Assembly: GCA_902493855.1 (NCBI GenBank)
Contig: CABUQV010000002.1
Location: 1-64,000 of the forward strand
Direction of reading: 5' to 3'
DNA: 64,000 bases
From: an uncultured Collinsella sp.
GTDB taxonomy: Bacteria; Actinomycetota; Coriobacteriia; Coriobacteriales; Coriobacteriaceae
The position numbers and the translations under genes are program-made. Numbering within the stretch: position 1 is the stretch's first letter; each line of letters starts with the position of its first letter. Positions 41,006 through 50,405 of the stretch are shown piece by piece. The notes beneath the pieces were generated by a model. It was not told the origin of the DNA. It saw nothing but the letters and a program-made list of their open reading frames with translations, and searched no databases.

Positions 41006-42361
41006 CTACCTCGGTGCATTCCCGCTGCGGTCGCGTTCGCTTTGCTCTACGCGCCACTCTTCCCAGCCGCGCCCGGCAGGCTGCCAAAATGCACCGCGTT
41101 CCAAGCCATCGGGCAAATAGCGCTGATCGACCCAGCCTTCGGGATAATCATGTGGATACTTATACACACCGTATTCATCGCTGCCCGGGCGATGGCGATC
41201 GCGCAGATAACTCGGCACCTCGCGAAGCCCACTAGAATGGATATCGGCCAGCGCCGCATCGATCGAAGCCTCACACGCGTTGGATTTTGGCGCCAAGCAC
41301 ACATAGAGTGCAGCCTGAGCCAGGTTAATGCGGCACTCGGGATAGCCAATGACCTCGGCAGACTTAAACGCGGCATGCGCCACCAAAAGCGCCTGCGGGT
41401 CGGCGTTGCCAACATCCTCAGAAGCGTGAATCATAATACGGCGAGCGATAAACTTAGGATCCTCCCCAGCATCGATCATGCGCGCGAGCCAATAGATCGT
41501 GGCATCGGGGTCACTACCGCGCATAGACTTAATAAACGCACTGATGATGTCGTAGTGCATGTCGCCGTTTTTGTCGTATGTAAAGCCGCGACGCGGGTTG
41601 GCGATCTTCACGTCATCCACGGTGATGGGATAGCGCTCCCCCGCCGCGGGCGCTGGCGTTCCCTCGGTATCGGGACGCGTGACGGCAATCTCGCTCGCAA
41701 GCTCGAGCGTCGTGAGCGCCGAGCGAGCGTCACCCGCTGCCAGCGTGCAGATGGTCTTGACCGTATCCTCATCGGCCGAGAACTTACCGTTCAAGCCCTG
41801 CGGTGCCTCAAGCGCACGTTCAATAAGCGTGGCGATATCCTCATCCTTCAGATGCTCAAGCTCCACCACACGCCCACGCGACAACAGTGCCGAGTTGACC
41901 TCGAAGTACGGATTCTCCGTCGTGGCGCCAATCATAATGACGGTACGGTTCTCAACTGCATGCAGCAGGGCATCCTGCTGCGACTTAGAGAAGCGGTGAA
42001 TCTCATCGATGAATAGAATGGTGCGGCGGTCGTAGGTATTCAGGCGCGTCTTGGCCTCATCAATCACGCGGCGCAAGTCCTTCACGGTGCCCGTCACAGC
42101 GCTGACCTCGACAAACTCGCTCTTAGTATGGTTGGCGATAATATGGGCCAGCGTCGTCTTACCCGTACCGGCCGGCCCATACAAAATCACACTGGAAAGC
42201 ACGTCGTGTTCGATCGCGGCACGCAACCATGAGCCCTTACCGACGGCCTTTTGCTGGCCCACATACTCGTCGAGCGAATTGGGGCGCATACGCACCGCAA
42301 GCGGCGCATTCTGAAAGGAACGCTCGCGCGTCGAAGCAGAAAAAAGGTCGTCCATAGCCAT
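41006..42361 (-). CDS. rarA: Replication-associated recombination protein A (RarA/MgsA)
   Basis: A 451-residue AAA+ ATPase acting at stalled replication forks. Walker A is LYGPAGTGKTTLAH, Walker B LFIDEIHRFSKSQQD, sensor 1 MIGATTENPYFEVN and the arginine finger ALLSRGRVVELEH. The RarA-specific C-terminal domain follows (SAFIKSMRGSDPDATIYWLAR, YKYPHDYPEGWVDQ). The start is uncertain within six residues: ATG 42361 (MAMDDLF) or 42355 (MDDLF); no strong ribosome-binding site decides. The C-terminal ~15 residues (WEEWRVEQSERDRSG) are hydrophilic. Confidence 0.94.
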   Translation of the reverse strand: MAMDDLFSASTRERSFQNAPLAVRMRPNSLDEYVGQQKAVGKGSWLRAAIEHDVLSSVILYGPAGTGKTTLAHIIANHTKSEFVEVSAVTGTVKDLRRVIDEAKTRLNTYDRRTILFIDEIHRFSKSQQDALLHAVENRTVIMIGATTENPYFEVNSALLSRGRVVELEHLKDEDIATLIERALEAPQGLNGKFSADEDTVKTICTLAAGDARSALTTLELASEIAVTRPDTEGTPAPAAGERYPITVDDVKIANPRRGFTYDKNGDMHYDIISAFIKSMRGSDPDATIYWLARMIDAGEDPKFIARRIMIHASEDVGNADPQALLVAHAAFKSAEVIGYPECRINLAQAALYVCLAPKSNACEASIDAALADIHSSGLREVPSYLRDRHRPGSDEYGVYKYPHDYPEGWVDQRYLPDGLERGAFWQPAGRGWEEWRVEQSERDRSGNAPR

Positions 42362-42415
42362 CCCGTGTATCAATCAAAAACGTTTTCCACTAACAGTATA
42401 CCGAATATATACGAA

Positions 42416-43663
42416 CTACCGTTCGTTAATATAGGTACGGTGCGGAAACTCCAGACCGGGGAACAGCTTGCTCGTCAGTTCGCAGAAATAACCGTCCGTC
42501 ATGCTCGCGATATAATCCACCACGGCTTGATCCTTGTCGTCCTGCCAGGCATAGGTGCGATCGTAGTAGGAAAGCTGCTGCTCAATGCGCGAAATATGGT
42601 GCTTAAAGATGTACGAGGACTCGTCACCACTGTTTAGATCCCGCAGGCAACGGTCGTAGAGCTTTTCGAACGCCTCGCGCAGCTCCACCTCGGAATCGCC
42701 TTCGATACCGCCCTTGCTATAGATCTTCTCGTAGTTCTCGCGCTTGGCTCGGCGGATTTCCTCAAACAGGTCCTCGCTCATCTCGATGCGCGGCTTACCA
42801 TAGCTGTGCTCAACGATATCGATGGAGGCATGCGTGAGGATCCAACTGTTGTAGGCACCGCCCCGGCCATCATCAAAAGCGTCGGGTGACAGCAGGCCCG
42901 CCGCGATCGCATCCTGACGGTCACGACCGACGTAGGCAAGAATATCCGAGATGCGAACGACGCAGCCCTCGAGCGTCATGGGACGCAGATGCCCAATTGC
43001 GCTATAGCCCGTGGCAATGCAATCCTCAACCGTCTGGTCAAACTGGTCAAAGGAGCTCATGTCCGAGAGCTCAAACACACGCTGCTCGTACTCGCCGTTA
43101 TGGCATAGCACGCCGTCGAGCGTCTGGAGCGACACGTTGCGGCCGTACAGTGTGTCGAGCACGCGGACCGACTGCACGTTATGGAAAAAATAACGCCCCG
43201 TACGCTCATGATAGATATCGTTGAGGAAACGCTCGCCGGCATGGCCGAAAGGCGTGTGTCCCAAGTCGTGACCCAGGCCAATCGCCTCGCTCAGATCGCA
43301 AATGAGCCCCAGGGCGCGACCGATATCGCGCGCAATGCGGGAGACGAGCTGCACGTGCAAACCGCGGCGTGACAGATCGTCATTGCTACGGAAGCTAAAG
43401 ACCTGCGTTTTGCCTGCATAACGGGTGTACGCCGGAAGATGAAGTATCTTTTCGGTATCGCGCATAAACGCCGGGCGCATAAGCGTGCCTTTGTCGGCGG
43501 CGCGATCAATACGACGAATGACCTGATCGTCGTTGCAACGATACGGGTTGACATAGCCCGAAGCACGATCGGCGGCAATGCGCTCGACAAGTTCGGGCGA
43601 CAACGCCGAGGGAATACGGTCCATGCGCGCCTTAATGACGGCCGTTTCTTGATTAGTTGCCAT
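42416..43663 (-). CDS. dGTPase-like HD-domain deoxynucleotide triphosphohydrolase
   Basis: A 415-residue HD-superfamily protein related to Dgt. The first metal-binding histidine is in QVFSFRSNDDLSRRGLHVQL, the HD pair is in LGHDLGHTPFGHAGE, and further conserved blocks include ISDILAYVGRDRQDA and CHNGEYEQRVF. The first ~40 residues are variable. It would hydrolyse dGTP or other dNTPs to nucleoside and tripolyphosphate. ATG at 43663 gives MATNQETAVIKAR after an AAGGAG site (TTAAGGAGCATGCC). Confidence 0.88.
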   Translation of the reverse strand: MATNQETAVIKARMDRIPSALSPELVERIAADRASGYVNPYRCNDDQVIRRIDRAADKGTLMRPAFMRDTEKILHLPAYTRYAGKTQVFSFRSNDDLSRRGLHVQLVSRIARDIGRALGLICDLSEAIGLGHDLGHTPFGHAGERFLNDIYHERTGRYFFHNVQSVRVLDTLYGRNVSLQTLDGVLCHNGEYEQRVFELSDMSSFDQFDQTVEDCIATGYSAIGHLRPMTLEGCVVRISDILAYVGRDRQDAIAAGLLSPDAFDDGRGGAYNSWILTHASIDIVEHSYGKPRIEMSEDLFEEIRRAKRENYEKIYSKGGIEGDSEVELREAFEKLYDRCLRDLNSGDESSYIFKHHISRIEQQLSYYDRTYAWQDDKDQAVVDYIASMTDGYFCELTSKLFPGLEFPHRTYINER

Positions 43664-43694
43664 GGCATGCTCCTTAAGAAGGATGCGCAATCGG

Positions 43695-44162
43695 TTACAA
43701 AGTGCAGCCCACGACCTCGATTATGGCAAAAATCGGCACCAAAAACGGGAGCAATGGCAGGGAGCGTGATTTTGTGAAGAGGCAGGAGAGGGCCAGGGCC
43801 AGGAGTGCGACGGCAAATGCCACGATGCCACCCATAGGGTCGAGCGTGCAAAGCGCGAAGAGCGCCTTGGCATCCCCCATGCCGATGCCCGGGGCGTGGC
43901 GAAGGCGCCGCCAGAGCGACTCAGTGAGCACAAGGGCAAGGTAGACGATGACCGCAAGACCGGCGTGGTCAAGCGCTGTGTTCAAACCGAGGTCGAGCCA
44001 AACGCCCGCCAACGCCGCCACGGCACATGCGCCGGCAAGCCCATTGGGAAACCGTCGCTCTCGGGCATCAATTGCCACGCCGGCAAAGATGCAAATCCAA
44101 AACGGGATATAGGCCTTCGGACTCCTCCTCGAGCTGCATCGCAAAAGCAAAAACCACCACAA
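43695..44162 (-). CDS. A24-family prepilin peptidase (TadV/CpaA-like), start uncertain
   Basis: About 155 residues of a type IV prepilin peptidase-type membrane protein. The two catalytic aspartates are in AIDARERRFPN and GIGMGDAKALF, with about five hydrophobic segments. It would cleave and possibly N-methylate pilin leaders. I see no pilin, tad or secretion genes in the window. The only start available for this frame is a TTG inside the terminator hairpin of the upstream glycosyltransferase (44146-44186). The nearest ATG, in GCGATGCAGCTC at about 44138, is in another frame and stops after 23 codons. The 5' end may therefore be disrupted, or the true start is a rare codon. Confidence 0.7.
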   Translation of the reverse strand: MWWFLLLRCSSRRSPKAYIPFWICIFAGVAIDARERRFPNGLAGACAVAALAGVWLDLGLNTALDHAGLAVIVYLALVLTESLWRRLRHAPGIGMGDAKALFALCTLDPMGGIVAFAVALLALALSCLFTKSRSLPLLPFLVPIFAIIEVVGCTL

Positions 44163-44186
44163 AGGTGCCTGTCCCCTTTGCGGTGG
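44146..44186 (-). terminator. Terminator of the glycosyltransferase gene (repeat family member)
   Basis: On the minus strand CCACCGCAAAGG and CCTTTGTGGTGG form a stem with one mismatch around GGACAGGCA, followed by TTTTTGCTTTT. The same unit (CACAAAGG...TGTCCCCTTTG) occurs in opposite orientation at 51947-51987. The hairpin overlaps the apparent start of the prepilin peptidase. Confidence 0.8.
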
Positions 44187-44198
44187 TTTTGGTGGTGG

Positions 44199-45494
44199 TT
44201 ATTTGGCGCCTTGCATGACCTCGTCAAGGGTAACGTTGACGGCGTGCTGCGTCGGCACCCAGTCGACCTTCAGGAACAGCGCGGCCACCGTGATGGGGAT
44301 ATAGCTGAACATAAAGATCGGGAAGGTAAACAGGTTAGTCACCAGGCGCCACTTTTGCGCGCAGTGAATATGCTTGTACTCAAAGATAGTCGTGAGCAGC
44401 GCCAGGATAAAGAACGTCTGATACATCATGGCGAAGGTCATAATGAGCGAAGCGGCGCACGCCTGCATCTCGACTTCGGTTGCCAAGAAACCATGCGAAA
44501 GGCCACCCACAATCAAGAACGTCGCATTACCGAGCATCGAGATCAGCGATAGCAGCATACCCGGGGCGATCGTCATGAACATGTCGTAGGCGGCAAAGCG
44601 ATGATAGCGGAACGTCGACTTGACCAGATGCTTACCGTAGGTAAAGAACACCTGGTAAAAGCCCTTGGTCCAGCGCATACGCTGCTTCCAGGATGCCTTG
44701 AACGTCACGGGTTGCTCGTCAAAGAACTCCGCCGGCGCATAGCCAATGCGAATACCGTGAATAGCGCAGAACGTAGTGAACTGAATGTCCTCGGTCAGCG
44801 TGTGGAACTGCCAACCGTGCATGCCCTCGATAACGCTTGACGAGATAAGGTAACCCGAACCCGAAACAGCGCAGGACGTCTTACAGATATTGCGCGCGTT
44901 GTTGAGGAAGCGCGCCTCGCGTAGATACCACGTGGCATTAGCAGCCGAGATCCACGAGCTGCCGAAGTTCTTGGAATTGCGATAGCTCGTGACCACATGG
45001 AAGCCCTGGTCAAAGGCATCGTTCATCTTGGACACGTAATCGCGGGAGATAACGTTGTCGGCATCGAAGATAAAGTAGCCCTCAAACGTGTCGGGATACT
45101 CGTTGAGAATGCGATCGAAACCAAAGTCCATGACCCAGCTCTTGCCCTTTCGGGCCAGGTCATTGCGCTCGTAAACAATGGCACCGGCCTCGCGTGCGAG
45201 CTGCGCGGTGTTGTCGGTGCAGGCGTCGGCAACGACAAAGACCTCGATAAGCTCGGACGGATAGTCCTGGTCCTTGATGGAGCGTACGAGATTGGCAATT
45301 ACGGCTTCCTCGTTATGCGCCGCGATAAAAAAGGCATAGCGATGGAGTTTTTTGGCCTTGGGAGGCGCGACCTCGCCACGAAGAGCGCCAATGACAAAGA
45401 AGACCACCTGGTACAGAAAGCAGACCGTGAGCAGCGTGACGACAATCTGGTTGAAGATCACGATGGGTGTGTTGGTTTGTAAAAAGGCGAGCAT
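44199..45494 (-). CDS. Membrane glycosyltransferase family 2
   Basis: A 431-residue processive-type GT2 enzyme. An N-terminal membrane helix (IVIFNQIVVTLLTVCFLYQVV) precedes the GT-A domain with YAFFIAAHNEEAVIANL, the metal-binding FDADNVISRDY, the catalytic TEDIQFTTF and the acceptor motif QRMRWTKGF (QxxRW). Several C-terminal hydrophobic helices follow. Enzymes of this layout make polysaccharides such as hyaluronan-, cellulose- or PNAG-like polymers; the product here is unknown. No accessory polysaccharide genes are adjacent. The start MLAFLQTN at 45494 is chosen to keep the signal-like helix. Confidence 0.88.
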   Translation of the reverse strand: MLAFLQTNTPIVIFNQIVVTLLTVCFLYQVVFFVIGALRGEVAPPKAKKLHRYAFFIAAHNEEAVIANLVRSIKDQDYPSELIEVFVVADACTDNTAQLAREAGAIVYERNDLARKGKSWVMDFGFDRILNEYPDTFEGYFIFDADNVISRDYVSKMNDAFDQGFHVVTSYRNSKNFGSSWISAANATWYLREARFLNNARNICKTSCAVSGSGYLISSSVIEGMHGWQFHTLTEDIQFTTFCAIHGIRIGYAPAEFFDEQPVTFKASWKQRMRWTKGFYQVFFTYGKHLVKSTFRYHRFAAYDMFMTIAPGMLLSLISMLGNATFLIVGGLSHGFLATEVEMQACAASLIMTFAMMYQTFFILALLTTIFEYKHIHCAQKWRLVTNLFTFPIFMFSYIPITVAALFLKVDWVPTQHAVNVTLDEVMQGAK

Positions 45495-45576
45495 GCAGGC
45501 TCCCAGCAACGTGTAACGTAAACAATCGTATATCTTACCGCAGGCTTACCGAGTTCAAGAAACCACCTAATACTGG

Positions 45577-46590
45577 CTAGGCTTCGAGAAGACCGAGCTG
45601 CGGAACGATTTCATCTCCAGCGGCCGTGCGACCGAGCGAGCGCGGAGCCAGATCATCGAGAACCGCAGCAAGATCCCACGGCAACTCGTCGCGGCACTCA
45701 ATGCGCTCCCCCGTCACGGGATGTTCGAACACCACGCGCCAGGAATGCAGAAACTGCCTGGTCAGGCCCTGGTCGGCGCGCGCATCGCACTTGCCGTAAA
45801 GTGGATCGCCCACGCAGGCGTGGTTGATATGACGCATATGCACGCGAATCTGATGCGTACGCCCGGTAAACAGGTGACACTCGACAAGCGTGTAGCCGTC
45901 GTCAAAGCGCGTGGAATCAAAGCGCTCGAGGACCTTAAAGGTCGTAATGGCCTGACGGGCAAAGGGGTCGTCCGAAACCGCCATCTTGACGCGGTCGCGC
46001 GTGGAGCGGGCGATACCGGTATTGATGGTGCCCTCGTCCATGGCGATGTGCCCGTGGACAAGCGTGATATAGCGGCGGTCGAGCGTACGCGTGCGAATGA
46101 GATTCTGAAGCGCGCGCTGCGTGTCGTCGTCCTTTGCCGCAAGCATGAGACCCGAGGTATCGCGATCCAAACGATGCACGATGCCGGGGCGGTCCTCACC
46201 CTGCACGGTACCAAGATGATCGATACCGCAGTGGTAGACCAAGGCGTTCGCAAGCGTGCCGCTCTCGTGGCCGTGGGCGGGATGGCACACCAGCCCGCGC
46301 TGCTTGGAGAGCACAATGAGATAATCGTCCTCATAGCGAATGTCGAGCGGGATGGCCTCGGGAATCACATCGGTGGGATCGTGCGGCTCGGGCAAATCGA
46401 CCGAAATACGGTCGCCGGCTCGCACGGCGTACTTTTTAGACAGACAGGTCTCGCCATTGACACATACGGCACCGCCCTCAATCAGATGCGCGCAGGAAGA
46501 GCGCGTAGGGCAGCCGTCATTGGAGCCCAGATAGGCGTCAAGACGCTGACCAGCGGCATCGTCGGCAACAAGGATATGGATGTCGGCCAT
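45577..46590 (-). CDS. rluD: RluA/RluD-family 23S rRNA pseudouridine synthase
   Basis: A 337-residue protein with an N-terminal S4 domain (RLDAYLGSNDGCPTRSSCAH) and a pseudouridine synthase domain carrying the catalytic HRLDRDTSGLML and the terminal VECHLFTGRTHQIRVHM. The extra C-terminal ~30 residues (LDDLAPRSLGRTAAG) are lineage-specific. It follows lspA, sharing one base between the lspA stop and its ATG, the lspA-rluD pairing seen in many Gram-positive bacteria. Confidence 0.93.
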   Translation of the reverse strand: MADIHILVADDAAGQRLDAYLGSNDGCPTRSSCAHLIEGGAVCVNGETCLSKKYAVRAGDRISVDLPEPHDPTDVIPEAIPLDIRYEDDYLIVLSKQRGLVCHPAHGHESGTLANALVYHCGIDHLGTVQGEDRPGIVHRLDRDTSGLMLAAKDDDTQRALQNLIRTRTLDRRYITLVHGHIAMDEGTINTGIARSTRDRVKMAVSDDPFARQAITTFKVLERFDSTRFDDGYTLVECHLFTGRTHQIRVHMRHINHACVGDPLYGKCDARADQGLTRQFLHSWRVVFEHPVTGERIECRDELPWDLAAVLDDLAPRSLGRTAAGDEIVPQLGLLEA

Positions 46591-47171
46591 TAGCGCTCAT
46601 TCCTTTCGCGAATCTTGCGGGCACGCTCCCCACGCTGCTGGGCCTTGCGCTTAGCGCGGGCCTCGTCACGGGCGTTAAGCTCGGCAGTCGCATCGACTTC
46701 GCGGGCCGCAGGGCTCAAGAACATGTAGCCGATGAGGGCAAGCACAACGCCTACGGTGATGCCGATATCGGCCACGTTAAAGACGGGAAAGTCGATGAAG
46801 GTGGAGGCAATAAAATCGGTCACAAAGCCAAAAGCCAGACGGTCGATAGCGTTGCCGATAGCACCGCCCGCAACCATCGCCATGCCCACGACCTCCAGGC
46901 GAGCGAGCTGAGGCGTGCGAAGCAAGTACACGGCAATGGCGACAATGACCGCAAGCGCCAGCAAAGCGAACGCAACGCCATGCCCCTCGCCCATGCTAAA
47001 GGCAGCACCGATATTACGGACAAACATAAAGTCAATGACACCGGGGATGACGGTCACATGCAAAGCGTCGCCCACGGCACGAACCGCAAGCTTGGCCAGC
47101 TGGTCAAGAAGCAGCACAACCAGCGCCACCCCACCAGCAACACCCAACCGCCAACGCAAAGGCGGCGTCAT
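46590..47171 (-). CDS. lspA: Lipoprotein signal peptidase (signal peptidase II)
   Basis: A 193-residue membrane aspartyl protease that removes signal peptides from prolipoproteins. Four hydrophobic helices and the two catalytic motifs GNAIDRL and FNVADIGI are present, with VRNIGAAFSM in between. The last ~35 residues are a charged Arg/Glu/Lys-rich cytoplasmic tail (RDEARAKRKAQQRGERARK). It would process the three lipoproteins of the cbiK operon among others. ATG at 47171 gives MTPPLRWRLG. Confidence 0.94.
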   Translation of the reverse strand: MTPPLRWRLGVAGGVALVVLLLDQLAKLAVRAVGDALHVTVIPGVIDFMFVRNIGAAFSMGEGHGVAFALLALAVIVAIAVYLLRTPQLARLEVVGMAMVAGGAIGNAIDRLAFGFVTDFIASTFIDFPVFNVADIGITVGVVLALIGYMFLSPAAREVDATAELNARDEARAKRKAQQRGERARKIRERNER

Positions 47172-47309
47172 ATCCCCAGCACGACCCAAATCAATCCCCT
47201 ACCCTCAAGAACATCGAATTACGTTAAACGTAAGTAACCATCTTATAGTGACAAACGCCAAACACGCAGCATATTCACCAACGCTGGCGAAATAACCAGC
47301 ACAAAACAA

Positions 47310-47340
47310 AAGCGACATTCCGAATAACGGAATGTCGCTT
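47310..47340 (-). terminator. Hairpin terminator downstream of ileS region
   Basis: AAGCGACATTCCG (47310-47322) and CGGAATGTCGCTT (47328-47340) form a perfect 13-base stem with a five-base loop. On the minus strand it is followed by TTGTTTTG. It is about 220 bases after the ileS stop, so it could end an ileS 3' extension or a separate small RNA. Confidence 0.75.
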
Positions 47341-47561
47341 GATAGCTTTCGACTAAGAGCGAAAGCGAAAGAAAGCCTTTAGCTCCAGCAATGGAAACGC
47401 CGCGCTATCGTCACCAACAGCGAAAACGTCCCTAAGCGAGCAAGGTGACGTGAAAGAGGAGGGAAGCGTACTTTGGTACGCGACCGACGATTGAACGTCA
47501 GATTGCCGCTTAGGGGCGTTTGCAGCGTCGGTAGGTTACGGCGTTCTACGAACGCCGTAAC
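47341..47561 (-). repeat. Structured intergenic element between ileS and lspA
   Basis: This gene-free stretch is full of paired segments. GTAGGTTACGGCGTTC (on the minus strand) pairs with its complement at 47531-47565, touching the ileS stop codon. AACGTCCCTAAGCG (about 47427-47440) pairs with CGCTTAGGGGCGTT (about 47508-47521). Between them lie GTACTTTGGTAC and TGACGT/ACGTCA pairs. It resembles a dispersed structured repeat or a non-coding RNA ending at the terminator at 47310. I see no coding frame of interest. Confidence 0.55.
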
Positions 47562-50363
47562 CTACAAAGCACCGGCGCAGCGCTTGCAAATATGCGCGTG
47601 GCCGTTGTACTCGCCGACGGTGGTGCGGTAGTTCCAGCAACGGTCACAGCACTCGCCCTCGGCTGCCTCGATGGCAACGGAGAGTTCCTCGCCCTGGGTC
47701 AGCTCAACATCGGAAACGATGTAGAACTCGGCCAGGTCGACGGCCTTATCACCGGTCAGCAGCGCGTACATCTCGGCGGGAACGACCGCCTTGACGCGGA
47801 CCTGCTGGCTCTTGGTGAAGGTACCGGCGGAGCGGGCATCCTCAAGGGCCTTGGTCACGGCGCTACGGAGCTCGAGTGAAGCCTCGAGCACGCCCTCAAA
47901 CTCATTGGCCTCGTCGAACGTGATGGGCGACTTGTACCAATCGAGCAGCGCGGCGTACTTCTGGTGATCGACGCAGCCGGCGGGCGCATAGGCCATGGCC
48001 TCGTCGACCGTGTAGGACAGGATCGGCTGAAGGTCGCGCATGAGCATCGAGAAGAGCTCGGCCAGCACGGTCTGGGCGCTGCGGCGCTCGAGCGAGCCGG
48101 GCTTCTCACAGTACAGACGGTCCTTCAGGGCGTCGAGATACACGTTGGAGAGCTCGGTAACCACGAAGTCGTAGAGCGCACGGTAGGCGCGCGGGAACTC
48201 GTAGCTGGCGTAGGCATCGTCGACCTCGGCCTGAACCTGGGTCAGACGGGCAACCATGAGCTTGTCGAGCGGCAGCAGGTCGGCAAAGGCGACGCCGTCG
48301 GTCTCGGGCTCAAACTGACCCTCGAGCTCGGAGAGCAGGAAGCGCAGCGTGTTGCGGAAACGACGGTAGGCATCGGACGTACGAGCAAGAATCTCGTGGT
48401 CGATGGACACGTCGGAGCTGGTATCGACAGATGCAACCCACAGACGGATGATGTCGGCGCCCATCTCGTCGCAGACCTTATTGGGGTCGATGACGTTGCC
48501 GAGCGACTTGGACATCTTTCGCCCCTGGCCGTCGAGGGTGAAGCCCTGCGAGACGACCGCCTTGTACGGAGCGTGGCCATTGGCACCCACCGAGGTGAGC
48601 AACGAGCTCTGGAACCAACCGCGGTGCTGGTCGGAGCCCTCGAGATACACGTCCGCCGGATACTCCAGCTCGGGACGGTACTCGCAGACGGCCTTCCAGG
48701 AGACGCCGGAATCCCACCACACGTCGAGGATGTCCTTATCGGCCTTGAGGTGATGGCCGCCGCACTTGGGGCAGACGCAGGCCTCGCCCAGGTAGCTCTC
48801 GGGAGCGTCGGTGAACCAGGCGTCGGAGCCCTTCTCGTTGAAGAGCTTGATGACGGCGTCGAGCGTGGCGTCGTTCATAACCTTCTCGCCGCAGTCGGCG
48901 CAAGTGTAGCTCGGGATAGGCACGCCCCAGTTGCGCTGACGGCTGATGCACCAGTCGGGACGCTGCTCGACCATGGCGCCGATGCGGTTGGCGGCGTGAG
49001 CCGGATACCACTTGACGTTCTCGCGAACCTCCTTGCCAGCCTGCTCACGCAAGCCGGTCTTGTCCATCGAGACAAACCACTGGTCGGTAGCACGGAAGAG
49101 CACCGGGTGCTTGCAGCGCCAGCAGTGCGGATAGCTGTGCGTAATCTTCTTCTCGAGGACCAGGGTACCGCGCTCGCGCAGGAACTCGATGATGTGCGGG
49201 TTGGCCTCATCGGTATCCATACCGCTGAAGGGGCCACCGGTGCCAAACTCCTCGCCGGTGTAGAACTTGCCGTCGTCATCGACCGGCATGCAGATGTCGG
49301 TGATGCCCTCCTTGAGGCACGCGAAGTAGTCATCGACGCCGTGACCGGGCGAGTTGTGGACGATACCGGTACCGTCATCGACACCGACGTAATCGGCCAG
49401 CAGCGCCACGCCCTCAACGCCGTCAAAGATCGGCTGCTTGTAGTGGATGTGGTGGAAGGTCTCGGCGGGAACCACGTAGGGCTTTCCGTCGACCATAACC
49501 GGGGTGTACTCCCAGCCAAACTCCTCGCAGCACTTGGGAGCCAGGTCCTCAAGCATGACCTCGGCACGGCCATCGTGCTCAACGGCGACATAGGCGGCGC
49601 CGGGCTTAAGGGAAACGGCCTGGTCGGAGGGGATGGTCCACGGCGTGGTCGTCCAGATGATAAAGTCGACCGGGCCATCGAAGTTCTCGAGGCCGGCGGG
49701 CTTGGAGGTCATCTCAAAGCGCACGAAGATGGACGGGCTCGTCTCGTCGGAGTACTCGATCTCGGCCTCGGCCAGCGCGGTGTGGCAGTGCTTGCACCAG
49801 TGAACCGGCTTGTGGCCGCGATAGATCATGCCCTTATCGAACATGGCCTTAAAGACCTCGATATCGGCAGCATCATGCTGGTGATAGAGCGTCAGATAGG
49901 GGTTGTCCCAGTCGCCGAGCACGCCCAGACGACGGAAGCCGGCCTTCTGGAGCTCGATGTTCTCGACAGCGAACTCGTTGCAGAGCTCACGAATCTTGGC
50001 CGTGGGGGTCTGGTTGAACTTCTCGGTGCCGAGCTTCTCCTCGACCTTGTGCTCGATCGGCTGGCCGTGGCAGTCCCAACCGGGGACATAAGGAACCTCA
50101 TAACCCTGCATCATCCAGTAGCGGTTGATCATGTCCTTGGAGATCTTGTTCATGGCGTGGCCGATGTGGATCGGGCCGTTGGCGTACGGAGGACCGTCGT
50201 GCAGCACGAACTTCTTATGACCCTCGTTCTTCTTCAGAACCTGCTCGTAGACCTTGTTGTCCTGCCAGTCCTTGAGTCGCTTGGGCTCGGACTTGGAAAG
50301 ACCGGCACGCATGGGAAAACCGGTTTTGGGCAGATTCATCGTCTGCTTGTACTCGTTTGCCAC
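47562..50363 (-). CDS. ileS: Isoleucyl-tRNA synthetase
   Basis: A 933-residue class I synthetase. The HIGH-type motif is PPYANGPIHIGHAMN, the KMSKS motif GRKMSKSLGNV, the CP1 editing domain lies between (TTPWTIPSDQA, DDGTGIVHNSPGHG), and a C-terminal zinc module is seen in ECCDRCWNYRTT and HICKRC. The GTG at 50363 with an AAAGGGG site gives VANEYKQTMNLPKTGFPMRA, the usual bacterial start; the frame extension into the leader is part of the T-box RNA. Controlled by the isoleucine T-box upstream. Confidence 0.96.
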   Translation of the reverse strand: MANEYKQTMNLPKTGFPMRAGLSKSEPKRLKDWQDNKVYEQVLKKNEGHKKFVLHDGPPYANGPIHIGHAMNKISKDMINRYWMMQGYEVPYVPGWDCHGQPIEHKVEEKLGTEKFNQTPTAKIRELCNEFAVENIELQKAGFRRLGVLGDWDNPYLTLYHQHDAADIEVFKAMFDKGMIYRGHKPVHWCKHCHTALAEAEIEYSDETSPSIFVRFEMTSKPAGLENFDGPVDFIIWTTTPWTIPSDQAVSLKPGAAYVAVEHDGRAEVMLEDLAPKCCEEFGWEYTPVMVDGKPYVVPAETFHHIHYKQPIFDGVEGVALLADYVGVDDGTGIVHNSPGHGVDDYFACLKEGITDICMPVDDDGKFYTGEEFGTGGPFSGMDTDEANPHIIEFLRERGTLVLEKKITHSYPHCWRCKHPVLFRATDQWFVSMDKTGLREQAGKEVRENVKWYPAHAANRIGAMVEQRPDWCISRQRNWGVPIPSYTCADCGEKVMNDATLDAVIKLFNEKGSDAWFTDAPESYLGEACVCPKCGGHHLKADKDILDVWWDSGVSWKAVCEYRPELEYPADVYLEGSDQHRGWFQSSLLTSVGANGHAPYKAVVSQGFTLDGQGRKMSKSLGNVIDPNKVCDEMGADIIRLWVASVDTSSDVSIDHEILARTSDAYRRFRNTLRFLLSELEGQFEPETDGVAFADLLPLDKLMVARLTQVQAEVDDAYASYEFPRAYRALYDFVVTELSNVYLDALKDRLYCEKPGSLERRSAQTVLAELFSMLMRDLQPILSYTVDEAMAYAPAGCVDHQKYAALLDWYKSPITFDEANEFEGVLEASLELRSAVTKALEDARSAGTFTKSQQVRVKAVVPAEMYALLTGDKAVDLAEFYIVSDVELTQGEELSVAIEAAEGECCDRCWNYRTTVGEYNGHAHICKRCAGAL

Positions 50364-50405
50364 GGTACCCCTTTCATATCGTGGGCGCGCACGCCCGTTG
50401 GGCAC

